DNA of 43,500 nucleotides from Glandiceps talaboti (taxonomy: Eukaryota; Hemichordata; Enteropneusta; Spengelidae), in contig NC_135564.1 in NCBI RefSeq assembly GCF_964340395.1, forward strand, positions 4,771,861-4,815,360. Reading direction: 5' to 3'. Every line of letters begins with the position of its first letter. The stretch's first letter is position 1. Of the stretch, positions 28,462-42,149 are shown one piece after another. A program made the translations under genes and the position numbers. The notes under the pieces were generated by a model, which saw only the letters and a program-made list of their open reading frames with translations, was not told the DNA's origin and did no database searches.

Positions 28462-31400
28462 CAATACATACAACGAGTAACTGCGTGTTATTTATTGTCG
28501 ATGTTCAGTCGGCGAAAATTCACGAAATAAAATGTGGTATGAGATTGAAACTATTTATTAACGATGCATCAACATTTGTGGATTTACGGACAACAGCGAC
28601 AGCGGAGATTGACAGAATTAGACGCAGACGGTACATGGGTCTGTATAGATGGCATGACCGTGGTATATCGGACCATTTATTAAACAACACTGAAAAGCAA
28701 ACGAAAAACCCACAAAGCATATCCGTTGTTGTTTGTATTTTATGTATAAAAACTGGTCGTTTAAGGTCATAGCCCGAGTGACAAAGAAGATCACAATTTT
28801 AGCTTCGGCTTGAGTATATATAACTTTCTGCTTACTGGCGTTTACACATAGCATGTTTGGGGTCAAGAAGTACATAGCAAACACACGTTTTGTTTGACCA
28901 CCAAAATACAACGCCCATGTCCCTGATTCTGGTAAAATTGTGTTTAACTGACATAGATCAAGGCACTGAACATATCTCTACACTTTTAGACACATTTTTT
29001 GGCGAAAAACAAGTGGAGATGTCGTCTGCTGCTTCCTGATTTTTTCATAACTTGTATGCCATATTGAATTGATCTCTGATGTATTCCATGGTGGTAGTTT
29101 CATGAACCAAATGTATATGTTACGAACACGCCTTTCTCTCTCCAGAATTTGTAGTCACTAGTGATCCCCGAATTCTGAATATAGGAAAAGGGGCAATCAA
29201 TACACACTAGGTGTACAGATCGCCAACAACTTCGAAGTGATTTGGTACTGCCCTTTACCCATTTGGAGGTGACAGACCTCAAATTGATGACGCTGGACTT
29301 TCATTTATACAGTCAGCATCTTGGAAATGAATACAGAAGTTTTATAAAAACTGAAAGTATAAAATGTACCAAGATTATCTAAAGGACCACTATATCTTCA
29401 AAATCATAATTCGTGATCAATTTGACATCAAACTTAGATTTAAAACAAAAAGGGAAAAAAAGATAAACAAGAGAAGAATACGCAGTCAATCGTACTTGTG
29501 TTGTGAAATTCAGAATCGCTTGAATATTGTGCCACTTTCTAGGTCCTGGTGTAATAGCTCTGAAGAATATCTTTATTTTTTACCTATTTGGGAATAAATT
29601 TGTTAGATTTCCTGAAAACAATGCACAAGAATTAGAGTAAAATGACACTACCATGCGGGTATCTAATGGTCTGAGTACCATTACTGGTAAACTGAGAGGG
29701 GTAGAATACCGACTTGTCTGTTTTACCGATTTCCTAGTTGTTATAGATATTTATAGCAAAGACTGTCTTTCTGTAGAAGTATGCTAAAACAGGAAAACAT
29801 ATTACAGATGAAGCACCCACACCTGCTGACCAACTTACAGCCGAATTGACTACGTGTCCATTTTTACGTTCACTTTTTTAATCTCAACAATTTCAAATAC
29901 GTACATTATGAAGTGACTGACGAGTAGACAGAAAGGTTGATATTGGAACATTAAAAAATGTCCTTTGTTCATAAATCAACATTAATAATTATTTCATCAG
30001 CAAGTGTTGCTTTACGAGCACGAGATGTGGTGGTGTTATTTTCAGCACTTACTACTACCCATCTTACCAGCAGATTCTATGTGATCGTCTGCTCATTAAA
30101 AATAAAGACGACACTAATCTTTTATCAAATGTAGTTCGTGGCGAAGAGTATTTGATGGGCGGTGTTTTGTTTATTTTCGATGCCATAAATTCGATTTATG
30201 AATTTATACCACGTCTGATGAGAATGGTTATGTCTATATTATATGTAGGGGAATCAAGATAGTTTCTGTTCCAAATTTCCGCGCCAACGGGAAAGGTCGG
30301 ATTGTAACTCATTCATTATAAAAAAAAGTCTGACATTTTGACGTTTCTACTTTGACCCCAGTTTTTACTTAGTAACACTCACTAAAATGAACAAGAGGTG
30401 GTCTAAAAATTAGCAAAAAAGCCGGCGATGTCTGTGAAAGAATTTTGGGAGGGAAGTTTGGGTTGGTTTACATTGTAATAAAAGTGAACCATTCGATTCT
30501 TGGTCACTTTATAACCTTTCGGTTGTCTATTTCTCTCTGTCCATAGACGGCTATTTCTGTACATTTCGTGACAAGTTGTGAAATCGAATCTGGGTTTGTG
30601 GATGTTGTTGTGCCAAGCGGTGCAAATCATGTTACTCGTGGTGACGGTGCACTTTCTAACTGTGATTTATCGTTTCGAGGTTCATTTATACTACAAAAAT
30701 AAAACCGTTGAAATGTATTCTAGTGGCAATGCACTACTGAAGCGACTTGAAATTCATACGGAAATTAAAATTTTCAAATTCAAAACCATAATGTAATCAG
30801 GCGAATATATCTGCATATTGTGAATAGAAGTTATATTCGTCGTAACGGCAGCAGTGTTAGTTTACTAAATGCGTTTTTCCCCCATCAGCTGCCAGAAACA
30901 CAAAGAAGACCAATGTCACTTGTCAGTACTAGAGGGGTACTCCATGTCAAATCTCTGAAATAAACATACATTTTTGGGCTGAAATAAACATCATTCAACC
31001 TGTCGCTTTGATGAAATTAACAAATTGATTTGCGATGCTGAATATGTGACGGGTTTAACGACTGAGTTAAGGATAGTTGCCAACTTGAACCAAATAAATC
31101 TTGCCTCGTTATGCACAAATTTTAAAAGATTGTTTTTCGAACGAAAGAAGTCACGAAATCAATGGCGAAACGGTATATCAAGCATATTGCGGTAATTTCT
31201 TGATAGACACAATGATTTATAGTTCATTAAAAATTATTCTCCAGTCGAGAAGGTATTATCATCATTGAAGTAAATTCTCGTCGATGTCGTTTGTCAGATA
31301 AAAAACGTTAGAAATTTAAAAATTAGATATAAATTATCACTGTATAAACACATGGCTAGACATCAAAGCTGTAGACAGGCGATTCATAATATACGATTGT

Positions 31401-32632
31401 TAATACTTCTGTACACAGTGCTACTCCGACTTGATCGTAGAATCAGGAAGGGATCTTCTTAATGCATGTAATGTATATTTAACAAGAAAATATAGTCCCG
31501 GCCGAGCGAGAAATGACAGGTCTACGGGGATAGTGTGGGCAAATAAGGAGAGAACCAAATATCACATTTAGAGTGAAGAAAGCGTGGTAAGATGAATGTG
31601 AGTCCATATTTCAATGTCAGTTTGAGCTGTCATTCGTTCACTTTGTGTATACAAAAGGGCGACACAGACAGTAAACTCTGACACTGCAACATACACATTG
31701 CAAAGAAGAGCAGAACTGCTTGCAAGTAATATGTCTCAGTCGGGTTAGTTATCTTCCCTGCAATGTATTAAATCCGCGATTGTATTCAGTTTCGCGACGC
31801 GAGACTGTTTTTATCATATTTTGAAGAGCTAGCTACACTTTGTCTTCTACGCAACGATGGGGTTTTGGTCCATTTTATGTGGATTTACATTTAAGTACTT
31901 TAAAATATTCTCGTTCAAAATGTGATTGGGTCTTTTATAACAGTGTTTTCATTATCAAAGACGCAAAATCCGTTGTTTTGGTTTGTAATGTTAGTTTGGA
32001 TTTGCGGTCGCGAAGATAATACAGAGAATGTCGCAAATTTGGGTCTAACTGACGTATGAGTTATAATTAAGAATACTAATAGACACGTTCATTATTTATT
32101 GCATCTTTGTTTTTGTCGTTTGCTAGAATTCGTTTTTTTCTCTGTTGACTTTTTTTTTTAAGAAATAGGAAAATTACAAAATGACATGAACATTCTATAA
32201 TTATTGAATGCCTATGACATGAGTAACGCGGTAAAAGCAACTGCAGGTCGGTCGGCCTGTGTCGTTGCTCGACGACGGTATGGGCCTATTACTACAGGAC
32301 CGTATGGATTTATGGTTGGCTTTGCTCGTAAATCGCGACTACACTCCTAATAACAAAATATCTGCAATTAGAATCTAAATTTCACACATTTTTGGATATC
32401 AAACTCGAGTTTCTAATCAAGAAATAATAGGTTGGTAATAAGAATGGGGCACAACCATGGGACTGGTCAGTTCTCGGTGGAATTCTGTGTTTTGCATAGA
32501 GTATTGCTTTCCATGTTAATTTCGTCACCACCCTTATTGTTGATTTCAGCCTCTGAATCGAAATTGACAACATGAAATAAAAATCACTTTAATCAACACA
32601 TATATGGTGTTTTTGAAATATTTCTTAAATAA

Positions 32633-32638
32633 TTTATT
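32633..32638 (-). terminator. Gbx: Candidate poly(A) signal for Gbx
   Basis: AATAAA on the minus strand about 970 bp downstream of the Gbx stop, with an ATTAAA-type variant at 32588-32593. It is the nearest canonical signal I saw and is not proven to be used. Confidence 0.35.
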
Positions 32639-33609
32639 TATGTTTACATTCATATTAACACGAAATAGCGAAGAAAAAAACGAAATAACATGTTCTATTT
32701 CCAACAAAAAAATGCAGACATAAACGACTATGAAACTGACATCGATACATAATACGGCCCGGGAAACTGACACAATCTGTATTGCTTTGACGCCTGGACT
32801 TGACTTACGTGTCAAAATCCAATTTAAAATATCCTCTCTATAAATTCTCGAAAATACGATTTTTTTTCTCTTCTTCACTGTTAATCGTTTTGTGTAATAA
32901 ACTAGTTTGAAACGTACAACTATAAAACAGGATTAAGGGAATCTGAAAAATAGAGTATGTATATATGTCATGGCTCATTGAAAATTCCTTAATGTCCGTA
33001 TACATGAAACAGACACAACTCACGAAAACAACGTATTTCACGAACGCACCAACATTGTACAGCGGAGTGTCAACTTCATTGACAAGAATATCAAACATCT
33101 TTGTAAAGGTGGGAATTCAGCCTATCAGACGGTTCCAAACTTCAAGGAAAGACGGTATCTCCAACGCGGAAAAAAAAAACGACACAAAATTATATTTATA
33201 CCAAGGCCTCGGTGGAGTATTGTACCGTACTTTTTATATAGATCGGTACCGTGAATATTGCTAACGTGTAGTCATGGTATAGTCGTGAATATTTGTCACG
33301 ACCAGCGTTGCTCAGAACCCAAATCTGGTTGAGATCTTATCAGTTGTTTTCGGTGGTGTATTGGTGTGTGGATAACAGCCATATCATATCAGTTCTTACC
33401 ACCATCATGATCCGGTCGCTGTTTGCACACTGTCGGGCTTGTCGGCAATGTCTAGTTCTTATTTTGTTACATAAAGCCTCGAAGTAGAGTTTCCTGTATC
33501 CTAAAATGTCAGTATTATCATTATCCATGGCTCGGTGGTAACGATTTCAGTTTTGGGGTGAAAATTTACATCTGTTTGCCAGGGTGTTTCGATTTGTTTA
33601 CATCCCTTG

Positions 33610-34886
33610 TCACGGTCTAGCGGGAGCTGTGTTCGGCATGTTGTGTTGTTGGCTTCGGATAGCAAAACGATTAACGTGGACTGGTATAGGTACAACTATT
33701 TTCGGACTGTTGTTGTTGCCGCCACTGTTGCAATTGCTTCTAGTATTTGTGATACCAGCTTTAACTCGTTTCCATTTGGCTCTACGATTTTGAAACCAAA
33801 TTTTCACTTGAACTTCACTAAGTTTCAGAGCATTGGCAATTTGTGATCGTTCCGTTAGTGACAAATATTTCTTACTGTGGAATTCCTTCTCGAGTTCCAA
33901 TAACTGCTCACTGGTAAAGGCAGTGCGACGACGGCGAGTTTTTCCAGTCGCCGACGAGCTACCGTCCTCCTTTTCATCTGTGGAATCGTCGTCCAGATCA
34001 TATTCTGAATGTTCTGTAGATTTGGCTGCCTCTTTGACCGTATTAATGTCTCTACATTCGTCTCTGTTTTCATCTGCAAGGCAAAGAAAGAAATGCTGTC
34101 ATTTTTGACAACCATAGACTGGACTAGTTGTTCAGTATTCACCTCCTGAGACTCATCAAGACAAACCAGTTGAATATTTGATGAATTAAACAGGTTTGTC
34201 TATGTAAGAAAACAACATGTCCCCGTTCCAGCTAATATTCTAATGAAGCGTTCTGGGTCATTTTCTCTGTGAAGAGACACTGGCCATAAAACCTGGACTA
34301 GCATATAATTTACAACCCGATACGACATAAGCACACTATTAGATATAGCGAGAGACTATGCAGACGAGACAGATCGATAACAAATCCCTCCCTTCCCTCC
34401 AAATCTCAGTCCCCACCCCCAGACCGAACGAACAGGCAAACCCGACATACCTTCTACATGTAGGTTGGTTGGTTGGTGATTTTCTGCTGTGAAACCGTTC
34501 TGGGTTGGAATGTCGGTACTCACAGCGCTGGTTACAGTTGTCGTTGCGGTGGTTGTCGTCGTGTTCCCTGGTCGACTGAGCAGCTCGGTTGTTGTTTTCT
34601 CGTTTGAAGCACAACACCCATTTATTTGTCCCGTGTCTTGGGCTTGACAAGACAAGGCTGTAATATATTGTGTAGAGGGAGGTGTCATTGGGACCGGTAC
34701 GGACCCAGTGTTGATGAACCCAGACTGGAGGACGGCTACCGGTGTTTGCTGAGGGATTGGATGCAAGACCGAAGTTACAGTCGGGTGAAAAGCTGGATAT
34801 CCATTGTACAAAATAGGTGCTGTAGTTATCGGTGATGCCATGATCGAGTCGATGCTGAACGCCATGGCCGAATTAGGCTGCTGCAT
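33610..34886 (-). CDS. Gbx: Gastrulation brain homeobox transcription factor (Gbx), complete, two exons
   Basis: Exons 34886-34451 and 34073-33610 (436 + 464 nt = 299 codons plus TGA) are joined across codon 146 with AAG|GTATGT and TTGCAG|AT. Residues 10-16 (FSIDSIM) form an eh1-like motif, known in Gbx to recruit Groucho/TLE, and YNGYPAFHP (27-35) matches the family N-terminus. Residues 109-119 are Thr/Ala only, and 160-182 are acidic. The homeodomain is 191-250 ([19 protein letters not shown] ... [13 protein letters not shown]) with Gln50 and Asn51. From memory it differs from vertebrate Gbx at only about three positions, including Ser22 and Asn36. [19 protein letters not shown] (269-287) is the diagnostic Gbx C-terminal motif. 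The start is the first ATG after an in-frame TGA 13 codons upstream and fits the family's MQxP. Met8, in a stronger Kozak context (GCCATGG), is an alternative. Expected role: nuclear DNA-binding repressor in anterior-posterior neural patterning (Otx/Gbx boundary). Confidence 0.97.
34074..34450 (-). other. Gbx: Gbx intron, 377 bp
   Basis: GTATGT donor at 34450-34445 and a pyrimidine tract ending CTTTGCCTTGCAG at 34074. A single intron between the N-terminal region and the homeodomain matches the two-exon organisation known for Gbx genes. Confidence 0.93.
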
Positions 34887-35057
34887 TTTACCGATTTTTT
34901 CAACAACAAAAGTGTACTTGCTTCATGTTGCACCTAAAATTGAGGGGTGTTACGACAGTTTCTCATCAGTCTTGCTCGTATTACAGCCTGACTCGCCATT
35001 CAAACTGCCTCGAAAATATTACACAGTTGACACGTGATAGTAATAAAAACAGAACTG

Positions 35058-35324
35058 ATTGGCTAGGATGTACCTCATAGGGATTCCCACCAACCCGTCA
35101 TCTGTCATGATACGTCTGATTGGTCGTAAGATTGTAAAAGTCGGAACGCTTTGTTGTCTTCTCCAATCATAAATCCTGATACTAGGGATTAAAGGTGACA
35201 TGAAATTGACAAGGTCGAGGTGCGACCCACTGGAAATATAGAATTTGATTGGTCGCGAATGGCCGTAAAGCTGAACAAGCCACGCCACGGTAATCAAGCG
35301 GTATTAATTATTATTAATCATTGG
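35058..35324 (-). promoter_or_regulatory. Gbx: Probable Gbx promoter: multiple CCAAT (NF-Y) boxes and TAATTA-type sites
   Basis: Three strong NF-Y boxes are oriented with Gbx (ATTGG on the + strand at 35058-35062, 35119-35123 and 35248-35252, giving AGCCAATCA, ACCAATCAGA and ACCAATCAAA). A weaker fourth is at 35320-35324, and one lies in the opposite orientation at 35163-35167. They are about 170-440 bp upstream of the start codon, a usual promoter distance. GTATTAATTATTATTAATCA at 35301-35320 offers several homeodomain core sites, possibly for autoregulation. No TATA box is seen in Gbx orientation. Confidence 0.55.
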
Positions 35325-35358
35325 TAGTTGTATAGCCTCTAACATGTCTGTCCGACGA

Positions 35359-35365
35359 TATAAAA
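35359..35365 (+). promoter_or_regulatory. TATA box pointing away from Gbx
   Basis: TATAAAA on the + strand about 470 bp upstream of the Gbx start codon. A divergent transcript starting near 35390 is possible, but no coding frame follows. Confidence 0.25.
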
Positions 35366-37505
35366 ACCCGTTCCGGATTTCTTCCATCAAAGCGGTGCTT
35401 CTCATTTTTGTACGTTTCAAACCAGGACATCTTCTATCGACGATTTCATTAAAACCCTATTCTCGCCACAGAACATTAACTTGTCTAGAGCGCCAGTAAA
35501 TTGCATTCTCTCAATTTTATCCATGTTTTTAAAAACTTTCTTTACAATTTTCAATACCTGATATGATCAGAGCATAAGATTTCAGAGATTATTGTAACAA
35601 GCGATAATGGTATGGAAATACTAGTAATGAAGTTGGCCAACGCATTCAGTTGGAGTGTTGGTCGACAGCTGACTTGGACCTCTGATTGACTTGATAGCAT
35701 TATCGCCTTACAATAGCCCGCTAACGGGTAATTATGTCTGAAGCACACTCCACAACATTACCTTATTAAAACGATACCCCTGGTGTTGATCTAAACTCAC
35801 TCATGGCCTCGGGCTCTGAATGGGAAGAAAGGAAAGTCAACCATAGAAAAAACACCGTTAGAGTATCATACACATGGAAGGAGGGGCAAAAATAAATGAC
35901 TCCAGGAGCAAAATTTCCAAACATGCTCATTTTTTCGCTTTTCTTTTTTAAGCGTTAAGGTTAAACTATTGTTGTGGTTTAATACAAAAGATGGGATTTT
36001 TCTATTGTCTATTTCAGACTTACCCACACGGTGCCGCCAACCAACCAAACACACAAAGTAATGTCTGTTTCATGTTGATAATTTCAAATAAGTGAAAGAA
36101 CGGGGAAACGTCACGGAAATTACATAAAGACGTGAACACAGGATGTACCGAGCCAACTCTGAGACGTGGGATGAGATTTTAAGTACTTAAAAGCCGGAAT
36201 GTGAATAAATATCGCAGTGGTTGCCGCCTGTATTTTTTGTTAAGATTGGTAGTTTTGAGTGAGTGTGTAGAAAGGGAGAGATTGTGATTCTTTGTATGGA
36301 CACCAAAGCCAACGACATAAATCCGTCACTGAGTGTAATGCTACCCCCTTTCTCCAAGCAATAACAGTGCTTTAGTCTCTTCTTAACTTACAACGATGAA
36401 AAGAAAATCATTTCTCAAGCCCCCATTGGGACAACCCCTTTAATTTACAGTTCTTTGCTTGAAAGGCTTTTGTCATATGTTAATGGCGGGGGAGGGGTTT
36501 CGAAGCGTACTTAAAATATTGCCCCGTAAAAGAAAGCTACCAAACACGTAGGATTCTAAAATGGTTAAGACGGCTCCATTCATTCGTAGTATTAAAAGCT
36601 ATTGAAAATTTCAGTAAATTTGCTCAAAGTTTTAGAAATCTTTGTTGGCTGAAGGAACAGAGATGAATGTGAGAGCAGCGCTAGCAAACTGAAAGCCGTG
36701 ATTTGAACCACTCTGACGGGAACCTGATTTGTGAAGGCGATGTGTTGGTGAATTCACAACAATGGGATTGCCTCTACAAAGAACGTGCCGCCAAGCTAAC
36801 GCATTTGATTACTTTATGAAAAGAAAGAAAACCGGTCTTCTTTTCTCGAATCCCTAAAGAATCCTTTGTTACACGTTATTAATAATACATATCACATCAA
36901 CCAATAGCTGAATGTGAAATTATTACCACTTACGACACAAAATTGACATGTTCCACCAAGTTTGCACAAATTTAGAAAACAAATGGTCGGTCACTGCGTT
37001 AATGTGTTCTCTAACGTAGGTCTGGCTTAGTGTTAGAGACCTCATAAGGGATGAGGTGCTATGCTCAGGCATGCGTGAAGTGTTAGGAAGAAAGACCACT
37101 AAGAGACGCCGCCCATTTGTTTCACATTTACATCAACTAAACTCGCCGTCAATGGAAGAGCCCAAGAGACGAAGCCAACACCGACCGACATGTCTCCGTC
37201 GTGCGCGGCCATTTACAACTGCTAATATGGCCCGCGATGAAATCGTGAATTTTTAAAGAGCTACTGTCCGTTTCTACAAACATAGAAAAGGAGGTGTTTG
37301 AATTAAGCATGTGAAAGGAAACATTTGTGTGGTTACGATGTAATGAGTCATGTGGCATTGACCTTGGTCGTGATGTTCTGATGGAAGGGACTACTGTATT
37401 ACTTTTTAAATTATGACGAATGTTTTAATCATGGGTGAACAAATAAATAGATAAACAGATGACAACCAAGGCAGATATGCAGATGACACTGAGAACACAT
37501 TTTTA

Positions 37506-37605
37506 ATACATACATACATACATACATACATACATACATACATACATACATACATACATACATACATACATACATACATACATACATACATACATACATA
37601 CACAC

Positions 37606-37660
<55 letters not shown>

Positions 37661-37661
37661 T
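37506..37661. repeat. Compound microsatellite (CATA)n-(CAGA)n
   Basis: (CATA)n 37506-37601, CACACA bridge, (CAGA)n 37606-37660. Same order as the arrays at 21831 and 25938. Confidence 0.97.
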
Positions 37662-37791
37662 TTATAGGTAAAGCTAGGAGTTGTACGAACTTGGAACAGT
37701 TTTTTACTGACCCTGTGCCTATATATCTTCCTTTGTCTCTGTCACTTTCTGTCTCTGGCTCACCCTGTTGGGTCAGTCAATATCCCCTCTC

Positions 37792-37808
37792 CCTCCCTCC
37801 CTCCTCCT

Positions 37809-37862
<54 letters not shown>
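37792..37862. repeat. Polypyrimidine tract, C-run then (CT)n
   Basis: CCCTCC repeats and an 11-base C stretch lead into pure (CT)n at 37819-37862. Confidence 0.95.
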
Positions 37863-37872
<10 letters not shown>

Positions 37873-38535
37873 ACTAAACACAAACATCAGCCTTTGCTCT
37901 CTTGACATTCATTCATTTGTCGGGAAAGTATTTTTACGTGTAATTTCAAACTTTTCCTAATTTCTTAATTTCGTGTACACGAAAGGTGGCTGTGAAAGGA
38001 GTAGTCATTCATTGGAACAATATTCTATATGTTATTCCCCAGTTGATAGAAACGCTCAATTTGAGTTATTAGGCCTGGATAATTATCTATCGACGATAAA
38101 AAAAAATAATTGAAAAAATTGCTTTTCTTTAACACTCTTGTCACAATGATCATTATTAGCCAAGCTATATATGTGACTCCATTACACTCGTTCTCTATCC
38201 AGCTTGTCCTGGTAGCTTTTTAAACCCGTTATTTTAGCCAAAGCAATGAAGGCCGTTATTAGAATACACATGTGTATAAATTTACATAGTATTTGCTTTA
38301 CATGTAAATCATCTACATGTACTTGTTGACTAGTACTTGCAGTTGTGATCATTGCCGTTGCACATTTCCTTTATTAGGAGAACAATCAACTAGCCTGATC
38401 TAATGTGATAACCCCCCCCCCGCCCCATTGTGACCAACCATGCTTACATAGATCTTTTCAAAACTGACTGACGGTTGATATTGATTAAAAGACAAGCTGG
38501 ATTGAGGGGAGATAGAAAGAATGGGAGAGGGACGT
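37863..38535. other. Intergenic DNA, nothing recognised
   Basis: Unique AT-rich sequence with a C run near 38411-38420. Confidence 0.6.
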
Positions 38536-38611
<76 letters not shown>

Positions 38612-38655
38612 CGGGAGAGAGACAGAGACAGAGACAGAGAGAGAGAGAGAGAGAG
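38536..38655. repeat. (GA)n microsatellite, slightly interrupted
   Basis: Purine-only tract of GA units with GGGCGGG and GACAGA interruptions. Confidence 0.95.
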
Positions 38656-39350
<695 letters not shown>

Positions 39351-40447
39351 TTTAGCCTGAAATGAAAATTAGGAAATTGTTTGTGGAATTACATGTACTA
39401 TAACATATACACTTCTCATCGCTCTCCCTCGGTCTCTTCTGTCTTCAACACGACATTTTTTGGGTTGAAAGATAAACATGTGTAGCAGCTTTCGATCGTC
39501 TTGGTAAAACTATTCTTCCATGCCAAAGTGTGACAGAGCATCTGCAAGAAATTACACAATCCTTGCTCATCAACAAAGTAGTCCTAACTTTGCTTTACAT
39601 TTAACATGTGTAATATAGTTTAGTAATACTACTGTAACATTGTATATTAACCAGTATCGGCTATCCACGGGATAGTGCACGTGAAAAGAGCGCCAGCCTA
39701 GCTAGTCATAGATCCAGTGACGTAGACAGCGTGATGTAGACAGATGACAATTTTAGCTGAATACTTAAAAACATGTGGATATCATGATTCGGAAGTATGA
39801 TTCTGGAACAAGATCCTGGATTTAATCTTTATCTTTCAAGGTAAAAAAAAAATCTCGAATATGCACTGTCTATCGTACCGTATCTTGTAAAGTACACATC
39901 CGGGATACTTACCAGGAAAGACCACGCTTACTGATTCTGATCTCATGACGTATCTCAACCAATATAAATAGTTGATTATACTACTACGGAAATCAAACTA
40001 TCTGCAAACTATTACTCAGGTAATCAAGGCTTCGGTTTTGTAAAGGTAGACACAGACTAAAACAATATGATACAACAGTGATAAGCTATTGAATGGACGT
40101 TCGTCTAAGTAACGAGGCTGTCTGAAAGGTTGTTTTGTAAACTTGCACTGCCCTGTACTGTTTTTGGACTTCCAATGTTTGCACTCCATGTATCATGATC
40201 AGATGGTGATTAGATTCGCACAACAGAGGGACCACTATTATCCACTTGTGTAATCTACCACATCAAACAACAAAAGTTTTACTTTGTGTCAATCTTAGTA
40301 AACCAAAGCCTTGATTGCCAGAGACGTAAGAACACAAACTAAAATTAATGTTGCAATATGTTGCCATTAAGTTATCAATGGACATTGATTTAATTAAGTC
40401 ATAATAGCGTGGCATTTCTGATGGCATATAATCACAAATGAGTCCAT
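39351..40447. other. Intergenic DNA, nothing recognised
   Basis: Unique AT-rich sequence without coding or RNA signal. Confidence 0.6.

Positions 40448-40521
<74 letters not shown>
40448..40521. repeat. (ATC)n trinucleotide microsatellite
   Basis: About 24 pure ATC units. It is followed by purine-rich sequence to about 40617. Confidence 0.97.
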
Positions 40522-40680
40522 GAGGACAATAACGATGATAACAAGAAGATGGAGAAGTGGAGGACTAAGAAGTGGAGGCAGTAGAAGAAGAAAGGAAAGA
40601 AAGAAAGAAGGAAGGCGACACAAAATGACAAAACACAAAGTTTTGTGTAACATTACTTGACACTCTGGACGGACGTTTAA

Positions 40681-40727
40681 TGGTTGGTTGGTTGGTTGGT
40701 TGGTTGGTTGGTTGGTTGGTTGGTTGC
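40681..40727. repeat. (TGGT)n microsatellite
   Basis: About 11 to 12 units of TGGT. Confidence 0.95.
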
Positions 40728-41351
40728 AAAGCAGTTTTTCATGTGTATATATGTCCACTCCCTCTTTAAAATCAAAACAATAGATGCATTTTACTTTTAA
40801 CTTTGTCACGCATGATATAGTTGGCTCACGTTACGACACACTACATACTCGGAGTAGGTATACAGTGCTACATGAAACGATTGATGTGTGAATGATATTC
40901 GAATTTCACTTTCGACTATAACATTTGAAAGAAACAGAGACAGAGATAGAACGATTTCTGGGTCAGTAAACACGTAGACCTATCTTTTATTCAGCTCAGC
41001 ATTGCCTATTCAAAGACCTAATCATAGCGATAACATCATATTCTGACATCAATTTTGATATAATAGTCAAAAAATCAATAAGTATACCTCGCGAGTTTTG
41101 TAAACCGCAATAAATAAAGTAGACAAACAGACAAACAGACGATATATGTTTGTTATTGACACGGTTCCTGCATGTCAAACAAGATTTTTTGCATTGATTC
41201 ATTAAAGTCAATTGACGAACTTTGAAAAACGTGTGTCTGTCTAACAAAATATTGGACGGGTTCTGCACCATTAGTGACATTGAATATCATGTTACCACAT
41301 TTTGCATTGTTGAAAGTCAATCAGGGAGTCAAGGAACCGTATTAAAAACAA
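40728..41351. other. Intergenic DNA, nothing recognised
   Basis: Unique AT-rich sequence. The 94-codon minus-strand frame at 40996-41280 has no recognisable domain. Confidence 0.6.
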
Positions 41352-41396
41352 ATGAATAAATAAATAAAATAGATAAATATATAATTGAATAAATAG

Positions 41397-41435
<39 letters not shown>

Positions 41436-41448
41436 ATTAATTAATTAA
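41352..41448. repeat. (AATA)n-rich tract
   Basis: Interrupted then pure AAAT units (41396-41436), ending in TTAATTAATTAA. Confidence 0.95.
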
Positions 41449-42149
41449 GTGAAAGAATGAAAATATAGGAATATAAACAATTGACCATTTACTTCAAATC
41501 AAGATGACGAACCCCCAAATTTCTTTAATCTTTTCAAAAGGGCAAAGACCAAGCTTTGATATGATAAAGTTTGGAAAGATTTTGTTAACTCTGAGTTTCA
41601 GGGAAATTTGTCCCCGGGGTGTATTCTACCTCAGTCCTAGACTGAGGTAGATTGTTTATTAGACTAATTGATACCCCCCCCCCATATATGGTAATGAGCT
41701 TTCTACGTTGTCACTTTCGCACACTTCAGCCAAAATAAAGAAGCTGTCCAGTTTTAGATTAAAGGTTATATCTATTAAAATTGTGCTTTAAGACGAACAA
41801 CAACGGCACGTAATTACATTTAAACTGGTCTTGCCTATTATGTCATCCTGTATAGCTTAACAATTCCTACATGTCTATCTATGTATGTCCACTTAAGATT
41901 CTTAAGTCGATGCTCTGAAATCCTATGACAACTGGTCAGTTGATATGTTTCTTCAATTCTTTGAGACAAACTAATTGAATGTTCAAGTCATTCGGATCGG
42001 TACAACAGCCAATATTCAACGTACCCCTACCCGAAGTTATGGTCCTTAGCATAGTGATGTACCCCCTCCCACTGATGTAGCCCCCTCCTCTGTACCCTGC
42101 GATCTCCGTTGTACTGTTGTTAGGAGAAAGAAAACATGAATTGTTTCAG
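41449..42149. other. Intergenic DNA with a perfect 12-bp palindromic stem
   Basis: TCTACCTCAGTC-CTA-GACTGAGGTAGA at 41625-41651 is a perfect inverted repeat with a 3-base loop. Otherwise nothing is recognised. Confidence 0.6.

Larger units (their letters stand above)
26291..33609. other. 7.3-kb downstream flank of Gbx, no protein gene recognised
   Basis: Mostly unique AT-rich DNA. It includes a 13-base C run (26971-26983), a perfect palindromic CRE ATGACGTCAT (26697-26706), the YY1-like site at 28443-28461 and, close to the gene, its presumed 3' UTR. Open frames here (up to 126 codons) carry no domain I recognise. Confidence 0.55.
34887..37505. other. Upstream flank of Gbx
   Basis: The first about 150 bp are presumed 5' UTR, followed by the CCAAT-box region. 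From 35400 to 37505 I see no coding signal. Open frames are 60-70 codons and unremarkable. Confidence 0.6.

Noticed and set aside
41625-41670. let-7-like TGAGGTAG sequence and its seed complement CTACCTCA
   Set aside because: The hairpin is a 12-bp stem with 3-base loop, far too short for a miRNA precursor, and the sequence after the seed diverges from let-7 with no matching opposite arm.
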